A stretch of 64,000 bases of DNA from Shinisaurus crocodilurus (Eukaryota > Chordata > Lepidosauria > Squamata > Shinisauridae): contig CM037878.1 in the NCBI GenBank assembly GCA_021292165.1, positions 256,357,921 to 256,421,920 of the forward strand, read 5' to 3'. Position 1 is the stretch's first letter. Each line of letters opens with the position of its first letter. The notes under the pieces were generated by a model. That model did not search any database. It saw nothing but the letters and a program-made list of their open reading frames with translations, and was not told where the DNA came from. Shown piece by piece: positions 1-9,792 of this stretch. The position numbers and the translations under genes were made by a program.

Positions 1-100
1 GAATGAATACAGTTCAGCAAAGACTACCAGATTTTCCTTTTCTGTTCCCTTATCCACCAGGTTATCCTGCTGCATAGCACCAAAGTTATGCTGGAATATA

Positions 101-468
101 CAGGCATACCTCGTTTTATCGCACTTCGCATTATTGCACTTTGCAGATATTGCGGTTTTTACAAATTGAAGTCAGCAGCCATCAACATCGAGGCAAGACC
201 CTCCACCAGCAAAAAGATTACGACTCGCTAAAGGCTCAGATGACGGTTAGCATTTTTTAGCAATAAAGTGTTTCTTAATTAAGGTATGTACATTGGTTTA
301 TTTTTTAGACATAATGCTATTTCACACTTAATAGACTACAGTATAGTGTAAACATAACTTTTATATGCACTGGGAAACCAAAAAAAATTGTGTGACTTGC
401 TTTATTGCGATATTCGCTTTATTGCGGTGGTCTGGAACCGAACCCACAATATCTCTGAGGTATGCCTG
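101..468 (+). mobile_element. Tigger1-like pogo-superfamily miniature DNA transposon
   Basis: Seen: the element begins CAGGCATACCTCG and ends CGAGGTATGCCTG-like (GAGGTATGCCTG), giving inverted ends, and it is flanked by TA at 99-100 and 469-470, the target duplication of Tc1/mariner/pogo elements. About 50 bp of 5' end is joined to about 315 bp of 3' end, so the transposase part is absent. From memory, both parts look very like the two ends of the eutherian Tigger1 transposon, including the stretch GCAAGACCCTCCACCAGC near 190. That resemblance is remembered, not searched. It interrupts the minus-strand open frame at 471-786. Confidence 0.82.
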
Positions 469-470
469 TA

Positions 471-786
471 CCATATTCAGGAGACAGCAAGTAAGAATTT
501 CCACACAAAAATTCTGGGTTGGGGACCAATTGCCCACTATTTCCTGATCTTGTATATCTGCAAGGTCCCCCAACTGCAAAGCCCTGTTATCTTCACCTCT
601 CACCATGTAAACATGAGCCAACGTGTCTGTCATGGCAGGGGTTAGTTTCTCCTTAAATGGGTTTTCTTCATTAGATATTCCCTCAGATTCTGCTGGGAGA
701 CAATATTCCACTATTAAACTCTGTGCTGGCAAGGGAAGAAGTTCTTTAAGTCTCTTTTGGCCCTTCTGGGCCCCGGTTACTACCAT
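471..786 (-). pseudogene. Unidentified coding-like fragment interrupted by the Tigger element
   Basis: A minus-strand frame opens with ATG at 786 (MVVTGAQKGQKRLKELLPLP...) and stays open for about 105 codons to the Tigger insertion. On the other side of the insertion (rc of 1-98) a frame is open for over 30 codons to the window edge, but it is offset by one from the ATG frame. It does match a second open frame on the near side (reading ...SYLLSPEYG then IFQHNFGAM...). Upstream on the minus strand lie a GTGAGTAT donor-like site and a long pyrimidine tract. I do not recognise the protein. It could be a retroelement gene, a pseudogene or chance. Confidence 0.25.
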
Positions 787-1070
787 ACTGACCTGATCAC
801 TCTGAATTCACTCCATTATGCTTTAAAGAAAAAAGAAAAGGAAGAGTGACAGAAAACTTAAAAAGAAGAGGCAAAGAGGGGGGAAAAGAAAGGAAAGGGG
901 AAGTTTAAAAGGAATACCCTCTACTAGGAGAGGGGATCAAATCAGCACAAACTACGGCAAAGTAAATGTGGAACCAAGTCCATATACTCACCCCAGAACT
1001 ATATCCATGTCCAAGAAACTCTTCAACTTAAGTCACTGGCCTGGATCCTCCAGCTGAGAGCTACAGGACA

Positions 1071-1223
1071 AGCTCTAGCCAGATTTATTGTCCTCAGGTG
1101 GGTGGAGCAAGGCAAGCATGTGCCTGAAGGCAGCCCAGGTAAAGCAGCTTCTCCTTCTACCCCTCTCCCCATGAAGCTTCTGGTGAGCTCTAGCCAGATA
1201 TATTATCTGCAGGTTGGTGGGGC
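1071..1223. repeat. Pair of 38-bp direct repeats, spacing 115 bp
   Basis: AGCTCTAGCCAGAT begins near-identical 38-bp blocks at 1071-1108 and 1186-1223, differing at a handful of bases. The rest of 787-1371 holds A/G-rich sequence and no recognised gene. On the minus strand one block includes AATAAA. A long-terminal-repeat origin is possible but unproven. Confidence 0.6.
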
Positions 1224-1371
1224 CACCTTCTCTTCCCTCCCATTCCTCTCTTGTCTCCCCTGTATGAAATTATATATTTATAGAGGCCTGTCTTCTCATT
1301 TTTTGTTAAGCACACTGTAGATGAATTGTGCAGCAGCAGCAAAAATTATGGGGGTTGAGCTAGTAAAAGAA

Positions 1372-1419
1372 GAGGAAGGAAGGAAGGAAGGAAGGAAAGA
1401 AAGAAAGAAAGAAAGAAGA
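1372..1419 (+). repeat. (GGAA)n/(GAAA)n microsatellite
   Basis: Tandem GGAA units pass into GAAA units. Simple sequence; no coding value. Sequence from 1420 to 1679 shows no recognised feature, apart from a Harbinger-like end motif (TTACACCC followed by TAA) near 1520. Confidence 0.95.
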
Positions 1420-1679
1420 GCATTCAAACCTGAAATCAGTGCACGGTTGCTCCTTTCCCTGGTCACAGGGCTCAATTTAATACCCAAGGGCTAGATGGTT
1501 GGATTCAATATTACACCCTAATGGGCACATCATGCACATTGTCTCAGTTGGTGGTGTCACTTACCGTGTTGAAGTGCTGAGGCTCAGTCACACCCGCCAG
1601 GCATATCTCAGTAATAATTGATGAAAACTGCAAAAAGCTAAGTATTTATATGTAACAGAAGTGCATTAGATCAACAAGA

Positions 1680-2040
1680 TCTGCCACAGACGGCCTTCTC
1701 CCTGTCCCATCAGCCAGAGAAACCAGGCTGGTGGGGACTAGGAGGAGGGCCTTTTCTGTGGCAGCCCCCAATTTATGGAACTCTCTCCCCAGTGACCTCC
1801 GCCATGCCCCTTCCTTGATTAGCTTCCGCCGTGCATTAAAAACGTGGCTTTTCAGGCGGGAATATGGGGTGGGTTAGGATTTTTAAGTTTTGTTCTGTTT
1901 TTAATTGTGTTTTATACTGTGTGTGTGTGTGTGTTCCCCCTCCCCTTGTATTTTATTGGATTGTAAATCTCTCAGAGTGGCCGGATGTCTGGCCAGATGG
2001 GCGATTCATAAATATAATAAATAAATAAATAAATAAAATT
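1680..2040 (+). mobile_element. L2-clade LINE 3' end
   Basis: The stretch encodes the typical L2 C-terminal run (degraded GRRAFSVAAPNLWNSLPSDL-like phrasing around 1740-1800), then a T-rich 3' UTR with a (GT)n tract at 1918-1934. It ends in an AATAAATAAATAAAT tail at 2010-2040. Plus orientation, severely 5' truncated. Similar ends lie at 27480, 31100 and 37750. Confidence 0.75.
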
Positions 2041-2151
2041 AGCCTGTGGGCGAAGTCAGATGTGTAATATAGAAAGAGGTCTCCCAGCCCATCCATGGCA
2101 CCGTGGATGGGCCTTCACAACTGAACTGATGGAGACACATCCTAAGTATGA

Positions 2152-2293
2152 TGGCCAGATGCAAAGGATAACGGTGCTCCTTTAATGACTGTGTAGAAAA
2201 GGGGATTTCAGCAGGTAAGCTGCACCTGCTGAATTCCCTTCTTCCACATAACTATTAATGGTGCAGGAGCCCTGCCCTCTTTTCCACCTGGCC
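2152..2293. repeat. Foldback (inverted-repeat) element
   Basis: Arms of about 45-65 bp face each other around 2216-2222: GGTGCTCCTTTAATGACTGTG at the left pairs with the complement of TTAATGGTGCAGGAGCC at the right, and the outer ends GGCCAGATG and CACCTGGCC also pair. No transposase. The superfamily is not resolved. Confidence 0.65.
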
Positions 2294-3371
2294 ACCCTAC
2301 TACTGAGTCATCAGTTTTGGACCTGCTCTCTGTCTGTCTCACCCACTGCCGCCTCTGCCTCTTCCTCCTCCTAGTCTGGGTAAAGGCACTATTAACAAAG
2401 CACCATACCTGAGAGAACAATGAGAAGATAAAATAGGTAAGATCCCCATTTCTGGGCATTCCACAGCCATTGCACAGCAAAACCATGCTGTGCACATACT
2501 GAGCAACATCTTCTACCATGCATGCGTGTGGTTATGTGAATTGGGTCTGCAGAGCAGTCTGCTCTATTACCCTCCTGATTGCGGACTGCGCTGCCGCCCG
2601 CTTTGGGCTTGCTTTAAATGAGAGCATCTCTCACACAACAATCAAGGGGGGGGGGGAGGAGAGAGAGAGGGGAAAAAATAGGGGGGGTTAACCCCCCACC
2701 TTCCATTCATTTTCTCTCTTCTCACAACATGAAAGTAACCTAGTTAAGGAGCACCATTGCTTTTCAAGTCATAAAAGCCTTCTGTGGCTGCTTTCCGTGC
2801 TTCTTAAATGAAGAGAATAATTATTCTTTTACTGAAACAAAAAAGCTAACGTTTTCCAAAGCTTTTTAGCCATTTTTTTGTCTTTAGTTTCCTATCTCCT
2901 AAAAAGAACCTTTAAAAAAAAAAAAGTAACCCCAAATTGATGCAAACAAAATAATTGGCAAGGCGTGAAAATACCGACCGTATCCTGGAGACAGGCTGTA
3001 TTGTCGGTCTTTTTCTTAATTTTCGCTCTATTAAGGTAATTTCCTGTGACTGTGGCTTTTCCTGAAGCCGTTCTCACATGCTGCCATCTCTGGCTTTTTC
3101 ACACAAGCTATAAAATAAATAAATAAATCTTAAATTTATGCTTGGAGAAAGAAAAAAGAGCAAAGTTTAAAACATTTTTTTTCCTTTTCTCTTTCAGCAT
3201 ACTAATTCACAATTATATGCTGGTTTCTGATTCTGATCAGAACTGAAAGCTGCCAGAAGGAAGGGATGGAGAAAATACAACAAGATGATTTTGTTTGTAT
3301 TTAAGGGATAGGTCAAAAGATATATGTGACAAGGCTAGCACTGTTCAGGCAGAACAATGAGCTAGAACAAT
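2294..3371. other. No gene recognised
   Basis: About 1.1 kb of mixed sequence with a G-run near 2647, an A/T-rich stretch and AAATAAATAAAT at about 3113-3127. I see no exon-like, RNA-like or clear mobile-element signal. Confidence 0.5.
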
Positions 3372-3482
3372 TTGGCACCCTCCAGATGTATTGATCTGCA
3401 TTGCAACTTCCATCATGCTGGCTGGGAATGATGGGAGTTGAACTCCAGCACATCTATAAGGCATCATGTTGGGGAAGGCTAA
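3372..3482. mobile_element. hAT-type miniature element fragment
   Basis: Contains CCCTCCAGATGT near one end and GTTGGGGAAGGCT at the other, with an internal complementary pair (CTTCCATCATGCTGGCTGG / TGATGGGAGTTG). This is the core of a common reptilian palindromic hAT miniature family. The left terminus is lost. Family assignment is from memory. Confidence 0.6.
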
Positions 3483-3539
3483 GCTAGAAGGTTGTGCCAC
3501 CCAGGGATTCTTTCTGCATGGCCATAACTCTCAGCTGAG

Positions 3540-3775
3540 CCAGTGTGGTGTAGTGGTTAGGGTGTTGGACTGGGACTCGGGAGATCCGGGTTCTAGTCCC
3601 CACTCAGCCATGAAACTCACTGGGTGACTTTGCGCCAGTCACTGACTCTCAGCCTAACCTACCTCACAGGGTTGTTGTGAGGGTGAAATGGAGAGGAGCA
3701 TGAGGATAATGTAAACCACCTTGCGTTCCTTGCAGGAAAAAAGGCAGGGTATAAATATAATAAAATAAATAAATA
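3540..3775 (+). mobile_element. Sauria-type SINE, full length
   Basis: The tRNA-like head CCAGTGTGGTGTAGTGG with B-box-like GGTTCTAGTCCC is followed by a body ending GGGTATAAATATAAT and AAATAAATAAATA. Flanking AGCTGAG at 3533-3539 and 3776-3782 is a 7-bp target duplication. Three more copies are in the window. The family is known as a squamate-wide SINE with an RTE (BovB)-like tail. Confidence 0.88.
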
Positions 3776-3782
3776 AGCTGAG

Positions 3783-4502
3783 TGGTGTCAGAAGAACCTG
3801 GGAAGGACATCCTGTCACTGCAGCTATGCCCCAAGCCCCCAAGATGTGTTTGGGTGAGTTAGAGTGGGGAGGTACCACAGGGATGGAGTGAGACTCATCA
3901 GGACTTCAAGACTGAAACACAAGTGGGAACAGTCCTTCTCCTTCTGAAACTACTAAGGACAAATATGGTTTTTACCCCATATCTAGAAGGTGCCTTCCTG
4001 AATTGATTTACTTCTTGAGGTCTTGGTAGCTATGGGAAAAATGAGATTTAATGGGATTGCAAATATTTAGGTTCATATTTAACAAGGATAGTATGGAGTT
4101 AAATCTCCAACTCTGTGATTCAAATATGCTGTATGCTTGTTCACACTTGAGTGTAATCTGGTGGATAGGCTGTAGTTGTGACTGGATGGCTCACACATGG
4201 ACATACATCACCACTCACTATCCCGACCCAATGCCTGATGAGTATCCATGGCCTTGCTCCACCCTTCCTTTCTCCATTATCTAAATCACATGCTGCTTTC
4301 ATTGGATATCATGTTGTGAATTTCTACCATGATTGCTGTAATGACAATTAATTTTGGTCGACCCTCCCATTGCAAGAGCCTATTGCAACAATTGTCATCA
4401 ATCATCTTATGTATTGTATTTTTGCATTTCTGTGATGTTCTATCTATGGCCAATATGGAAATAAAACTGAATTGAACTATATTATGTGTTTGTTCAGACT
4501 TA
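3783..4502. other. No gene; possible LINE 3' tail near 4430-4480
   Basis: Mostly unrecognised sequence. GGCCAATATGGAAATAAAAC followed by TGAATTGAACT resembles the (GAATT)-type tail of some LINE families, but clade and boundaries cannot be assigned. Confidence 0.3.
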
Positions 4503-4924
4503 TGGGCAGTGAAATCTAATGTAGCTGCCCGTAACCCTCCAAACTCGGAGGATTACAGGCATCTAATGGAGGGCAGAAGGAGCACAGAGGAGGAGGTCAC
4601 TTTTGCACTCCTCCCCCCCCCACAAAAGATTTAGATGGCTGATTTCGGCCATCTAAGTCTTTTGCCCTGGCTACCGAGGAGGGGAGGCTGGGGCACCACC
4701 AGGATACATCATATGCTGGTGGAGCCTGACTCTTCCCCTCCCTGAGTACCCACAGAACACGGTTTCTGAGGTTGGTCTACTGACTTCACAGCAGCAGCCG
4801 GCAGCCCAGCATGGTTCTTTCCACACCAGCTGTGAGGGCAGAGGGAGCACAAACTTGGAGCCTGAGCTGGGACTCCAACTTCTGTGGCTGTCTAGGCTCT
4901 GTCTAGTAGCCATGGGATGTCATC
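4503..4924. mobile_element. Harbinger-like miniature element, degraded
   Basis: TTA at 4500-4502 and 4925-4927 fits a PIF/Harbinger TWA target duplication. Internal sequence (TGCCCGTAACCCTCCAAACT..., GGCCATCTAAGTCTTTTG) matches the related copies at 8401-8836 and 56149-56719. The terminal repeats have decayed. Confidence 0.6.
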
Positions 4925-5017
4925 TTATTTATTTAAAATATGATGTACAGCCAACTCCGGGCCCCGAAGTCAGCTTAGAATACAGAAAAAGATACATCAC
5001 AATTTAAAAAATACAGC

Positions 5018-5396
5018 TAGGGATGGACAAATCTGTCAACTTCAATTTCACTCTGTTTTTCATTTTTTTCTACATTAAGTTCATTTCATCCCATTTCAGC
5101 ATTAGTTTGTCAGGTTTTTTTTAAAAAAAAATCTGCACAAAAGTGCATACATATTCCCATGTGCATTTATATAGGCATTTTTGTACACACTTTTACAAAT
5201 GTTCACATTTTTATATGCACGTTTCTAAATATATACAATTTTTGCAAGTGATTTACCCTAATATCATACAGTTTTGTATGCACGTTCCCTTGAAATTTTT
5301 GTGCACACTGTTTGATTTGCAAACTGCACCACAAAATCCAGGCTAGTGTGAATATCACAGCATATGGGAACCCAATGAATTTCCTACCCATCCCTA
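5018..5396. mobile_element. hAT-like miniature element, TAGGGATGG ends
   Basis: It begins TAGGGATGGACAAAT and ends ATTTCCTACCCATCCCTA, so the last bases mirror the first. Flanking octamers AATACAGC and AATAAAAA agree at 5 of 8 sites. The inside is T-rich with repeated GTGCAT/CACATTTTT words. Related copies: 8964, 14199, 18221, 29330, 58745. Confidence 0.7.
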
Positions 5397-5588
5397 AATA
5401 AAAAACAGTTGTGTGTAATCTGGTGGACATGGTGCACTTATGAAATGAACTACATGAACAACACTTGCTTTTCCAGGACTTGATAACTATCTATGGCCTT
5501 GCCCAACCCTATAATTTGAGCCCTTGTTTCTAATTATAATCCCATCCCCCATTATCTCCACTCCTCTTTTCTGTCAACCCAGATTCCA

Positions 5589-5818
5589 CTTAAACATCAG
5601 GAAAAATTTCCTGACTGTCAGAGCAATAAGACAATGGAACCAACTACCTAGGGAGGTGGTGGGCTCTGCCACTCTGGAGGCATTCAAGGTGCAGCTGGAC
5701 AGCCATCAGTCAGAGATGCTTTGACCTGGATTCCTGCATTGATCAGGGGGTTGGACTCGATGGCCTGGTAGGCCCTCTCCAACTCTACTTTTCTATTATT
5801 CTACATGATTCTATGATC
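5589..5818 (+). mobile_element. CR1 LINE 3' end
   Basis: Reads TTTCCTGACTGTCAGAGC, then TGGGCTCTGCCACTCTGGAG, then GGGGGTTGGACTCGATGGCC, closing with GATTCTATGATC. The octamer-like ATTCTATG terminus is the hallmark of CR1 3' ends. Confidence 0.85.
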
Positions 5819-6312
5819 ACCCTCAGCTGACCATAGGTCTTTTGCTTCTATTTAACAATGTAATCCATTCCTCTGCACATGAAACTCCCTGGATATTTAT
5901 GTGACTACCTCTCTCCATTCTTCAAATCCCACCTCAAGCTCCATCTTTTCTGCATTGCCTATGACAAATCTGAAGGATGCCACGTACACTGATGGCATAC
6001 TAGCAATGATGATGACTGAGAGGTGAATGCAGGAATTGACTCTACTGAAAAGTACTGCATTTGTGGTGATATTTGCTGGTGGTAGGATTGTAATGGCATG
6101 TCATCACCATACACTTGTAAGTCGTCACTTGATGTTGCAGTTCCCATGCGATGAACATGCATGGGTGAACCAGCTCTAAGTATGGCTGCTTCTCACATTC
6201 TCTCATTTCATAATGTAGGTAGAGGCACCAGATATGTGAGTACATTGTTAGTTGTGGGAGGCAAGGCACAAAAGTTGCAGAAACTGGCAATGGAACTGGC
6301 AATTTCTACATA
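5819..6312. other. No gene recognised
   Basis: Includes a short stretch (about 5905-5960, TTCAAATCCCACCTCAAGC) that resembles L2/L3-type 3' coding sequence, too short to assign. The remainder is unrecognised. Confidence 0.35.
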
Positions 6313-6565
6313 CAGTAATACCTTGGATTGCAAGCATAATTCGTTCCGGAACCGTGCTTGTAATCCAAAACACTTTTATATCAAAGCGAGTCTCTGGCAG
6401 GCGTGAGTGGGGCCGATTTCGGCCCACTACGCCCGCTCGAGGTGAGCAGTTACATCCCTACACTTGTCTTGCAAGACCTCACTCGTTTATCAAGTAAAAA
6501 AAAATTTAAATTTTGCTTGTCTTGCAAAACGCTCTCAGACCAAGTTGCAATCCAAGGTATTACTG
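6313..6565 (+). mobile_element. pogo/Tigger-like miniature element (CAGTAATACC family)
   Basis: Ends CAGTAATACCTTGGATTGCA and its complement TGCAATCCAAGGTATTACTG are flanked by TA at 6311-6312 and 6566-6567. Length 253 bp. The same family is present at 22231-22480 and twice at 52001-52502. This copy has a diverged G+C-richer middle. Confidence 0.82.
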
Positions 6566-6567
6566 TA

Positions 6568-7524
6568 TTTTAAAGGGGAACACAGGGATATATACATCTG
6601 TGTGCCCTTCAGAAAAGTCCTGGCACTGATATATTTGTACTTGGTAAGAACCCTTAGAAAAGTTGGAATGTGTAATCTCTTCTTCTGCTACCAATTGTCA
6701 TGGAAAATTGAGCTTTCTATGCCTTTCCCTCTGACTTGAGAATGGGAGGAAATGAGAGCTATCCATCTTCAGACATTGCTTTTGAGATGTATAGATGAAA
6801 AGCACTAAATATGAATATGTTTCCATGTATATGTCTGCTATTTAGTCTTCTGTTTATGATCCACTGTCCCCTTAAGGGTATTCTACTTCCCAGATGTGTC
6901 TAGCTGAACTGAATTAATTGGTCTAGAAGTTCTCCCCCTAGTTAGAGGCACTCAGTATTCCTTTGGGTTTCTCTGTCGTTTGGAAAATAGGGAACCTTAT
7001 TACATTAAATTGTAGTTTGTGCACAACTTCTGTGAGGACATTAATTGAAGTTGATTAAATTTTCTTCATGCCAACTGGCTGGCAGATTTCTTCTTCCTAT
7101 CTCCTTTTGTGGAGTGGGAGGATGGGTAAGTCTTGCTAAGTTAAGGAATGATCAGCAGCTTACGTCACAGTGCCACCTCTCAGCCAAGATCTGATGACAG
7201 ATTAAAAGAAAGAAAGAAAGAAAGAAAGAGGATTACTTTAACCACAGTGCAAGTTGGGGCAGAGCAGAGAGAAGTGTAAACCAGTGAACAACCTTGAGGT
7301 GTCTCATTGGCTCACAGCACTATTAATCAACGTGGTGGACAGAGCCCAGACCAATCAACATATAAAATAATATAATTGGCATATAAAATTGGAGGGATTA
7401 GGGAAGAACTCATGTTATCCATGTCCTAGCCACTATTTGAAATTCACCTCAGCAAATGACTACTATAATGGGTTCTGTAGGGGACTGACCCTTGGAAGCT
7501 GTAATCAGCTGCAGCTCTTATTTT
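6568..7524. other. No gene; (GAAA)n microsatellite at 7205-7229
   Basis: Unrecognised A/T-rich sequence with a short (AAAG)n tract. No exon-like or mobile-element pattern was found. Confidence 0.45.
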
Positions 7525-7936
7525 GAACACTATCTCCTTTCCAGTGCAGGTTTAGCAAAATATTTATGTTGGCTGTCAACAATTCCTGTGCTTCAGGACT
7601 TCATATACAAACTATTCATTCTTCCTTGTTTCCACTCAACAGAGAGAACTTCCATCAGTCTGATGGATTTTCAGAAATCACTACGTATCAGGAACTGGAG
7701 ACATTATGTTTCTCTGTTGTCCATATACAAAATAATGTGTTTAGAAAAGCTACTTATCAAGATATTTTTCTGAACCACACCTTCTCAGGAAGAGCAGTGG
7801 TAGATAGGTTATATTTGTCCCAATCTCCTTTGAAGTCCTGTCGATGTTTTCTAATGAGAACACTATTTCTCTTTCCAAGGCAGGTGTAACAAAATGTCAA
7901 CTGGTTGCCAACAGTTGCTATACTTCATGCTTTCAT
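7525..7936. repeat. Unnamed repeat, two partial copies (7525-7610 and 7855-7936)
   Basis: The phrase GAACACTAT(C/T)TCTCYTTCCA...GCAGGTTTAGCAAAAT...GTCAACAATT recurs about 330 bp downstream with moderate divergence. A third weaker copy is near 9855-9930 (GTATAGCAAGCTGTCTGGCTG). I cannot assign a family. The second copy runs straight into a CR1 fragment. Confidence 0.5.
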
Positions 7937-8102
7937 AGGCAGTATGCCTATGTGCACCAGTTGCTGGGGAACATGGGTGGGAGGGTGCTGTTGCACTCAT
8001 GTCCTGCTTGTGGGATCCCGTGGGCAGCTGGTTGGCCACTGTGTGAACAGAATGCTGGACTAGATGAACCCTTGGCTCTTCTTATGTTCTCGTGTTCTCA
8101 TG
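7937..8102 (+). mobile_element. CR1 LINE 3' end
   Basis: Contains TTGCACTCATGTCCTGCTTG, GGTTGGCCACTGTGTGAACA and AGAATGCTGGACTAGATGAA, closing with CTTCTTATGTTCTCGTGTTC. This matches the ATGTTCTT-terminated CR1/L3-like family also seen at 46653, 48965, 51178 and 62262. Confidence 0.82.
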
Positions 8103-8195
8103 AGTGAAATATTAGCTTAATGTCCATTCCAAAGAGAGCAGAACTAGATACAAAGCAAAAGAAGCTGAGTTGGTCCATAAGAAAACAAAACTCCA

Positions 8196-8290
8196 TGGTC
8201 AGGCAATAACTTTATTAGGACCAACCAAAAATGGCACAGAATAACAAGCAAGGTTTCTGGTTTTCCAGACTTTTCATCAGGTTGGATGTT
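8196..8290 (-). mobile_element. LINE-type 3' end (GATGAAGAG family), clade unresolved
   Basis: On the minus strand: CTGATGAAAAGTCTGGAAAACC...AATAAAGTTATTGCC. This is the familiar vertebrate motif CTGATGAAG...GAAAGCTT...AATAAA. Further copies at 16905-17000 and 23310-23440. Confidence 0.5.
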
Positions 8291-8400
8291 GAGCAAAGCA
8301 TGGGTGGTTGGGGAGAGAGAAACTGATTTGATGTAAAAGCCATGAAGTCTGCATTTAGCCACAGTCTTAAGATGGAGTGTGGGAAGAGATAGAAGACTTA

Positions 8401-8836
8401 GAGCACAATCCAAATGGGGATGCCCGTAAGCCTCCAAAAAAACTCGGAAGACTACAGGTATTCTATGCAGGGTGGGGGAAGCGGCAGAGGCAATCTCCGC
8501 CCCCTGCTTCTTCCGCCCTGCAAGTCAGAGATATGGCCGATTTCAGCCGCCTAGCTGTGACGCTAAATTGTACCCTGGAAGCCCCAATCTCCTCCCCTCC
8601 CCACCCCCTGGAAACCTCCTTTACCCCTTCTCCGTGGTCGCTCTTACAACCCCGGAGAAGCAGCCAGTCCAGTCCTTTCCATGCTGGCTGTGGGGGGGGA
8701 GGGGGCGGGTGCTCCGAGCACGGATCCCCAGCTCCAAGGTCAGAGCTATGTCTCCGACCTCAGATCTGGGAATCTGAAGAAGCCTTTGCCACCCCCACCC
8801 ACCCCGATGCTATCTAGGGGCCATAGGATTGCTCTG
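8401..8836. mobile_element. Harbinger-like miniature element (436 bp)
   Basis: Ends GAGCACAATCC and GGATTGCTCTG are mutually complementary and flanked by TTA at 8398-8400 and 8837-8839, the TWA duplication of PIF/Harbinger elements. The interior is G+C-rich and related to the elements at 4503, 30528 and 56149. The open frames across it (e.g. 8377-8817) are incidental. Confidence 0.75.
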
Positions 8837-8963
8837 TTAATTGGATTTCATTAGGCTCTATTAAGTGTTATGCAGGTCTCAGGTTATACCTAGAACTGTT
8901 CTGACAAACTAACACACAATGGCAAATCCTCTATTTTTGAAAATTTAGAATCCAGCCCGCCGG

Positions 8964-9440
8964 TAGAGATGTACAAGAATTTCATTCCTCTTTTCAAATC
9001 TTGCGAACATGTCTCATTTGCAACCCAAATACAAACATGAGCAAGAATGCAATTCATGGGAATGTTCATAATTTCCCAAGCTTGCATTCATGTTTGAACT
9101 TGCATGTTCATTTCTGAAATGTGCACTTGTGCACATGCACAAATGTACATTTACACACACACACACCCAAATCTGCATTTTCATGCTTTAGCCTATGGGG
9201 GAAATGCACATTTTTGACAGGAAAGATGCTCATTTTAAATGTGCAGTTTTCATTGGAAAAATGTGCACTTGAAAAAAAATGTGTTTTTCCCCCCAATCAA
9301 AAATGCATTTTTCCTGACAGCGAAAAAGAAGAAGAAGAGAGAATGCTTCCATTTGGGAATGTGAACAAGGAGAACTAAGCTTCAAGGAGGAATTTGGAGA
9401 ACCTCAGAGAACTCAAACATCAAATGCTTGCCCATCCGTA
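8964..9440. mobile_element. hAT-like miniature element, TAGRGATG ends
   Basis: Starts TAGAGATGTACAAGAATTTC and ends GCTTGCCCATCCGTA, which mirrors it. The interior holds repeated AATGTGCA/GCACATTT words and (CA)n near 9153. No clear 8-bp duplication survives. Same broad family as 5018 and 14199. Confidence 0.65.
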
Positions 9441-9705
9441 TCCAGCAGATACCTGGATCTACCTCCAGCTTTAAGAGAAACACACAGATTCCTTATCAGC
9501 TGTAGAAGAGAAGTAAAGAGAAACATGGTAGTTTTTATATTCGCAAAGGTGGAAACTCATTTTAGGTGGTGAATTCCATAAACCATTCAATAGAACCCAA
9601 ACTGGGGTAGCATTACCTAGTGGTTGGAGGGAATGGATCTCTCCAAAAGTAAGTCCAATCTTTTTTTTTTTTTTTTAACCTGTTCAGTTTTCAGGGCAGT
9701 GTACA
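9441..9705. other. No gene; T16 run at 9661-9676
   Basis: Unrecognised sequence with a poly-T run, which may mark the end of a minus-strand retroposed copy that I cannot otherwise identify. Confidence 0.4.
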
Positions 9706-9792
9706 TAGGGATATCAAAGAAATCTGCAACAGATTCAAATGAGTTTGGATTTCTATGGATCCAAACTGCAGATTCCACAGCAGACTGATTTT
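9706..9792. mobile_element. Truncated hAT-like miniature element
   Basis: TAGGGATATCAAAGAAATC, then AACAGATTCAAATGAGTTTGG and GATTCCACAGCAGACTG parallel the first ~85 bp of the complete element at 21376-21802. The rest is missing. Confidence 0.6.

Noticed and set aside
3541..3610. A functional tRNA gene
   Set aside because: A- and B-box-like segments are present but there is no complete cloverleaf, and the same text recurs in four SINE copies.
8377..8817. A 146-codon gene
   Set aside because: Lies almost wholly in a G+C-rich Harbinger miniature element.
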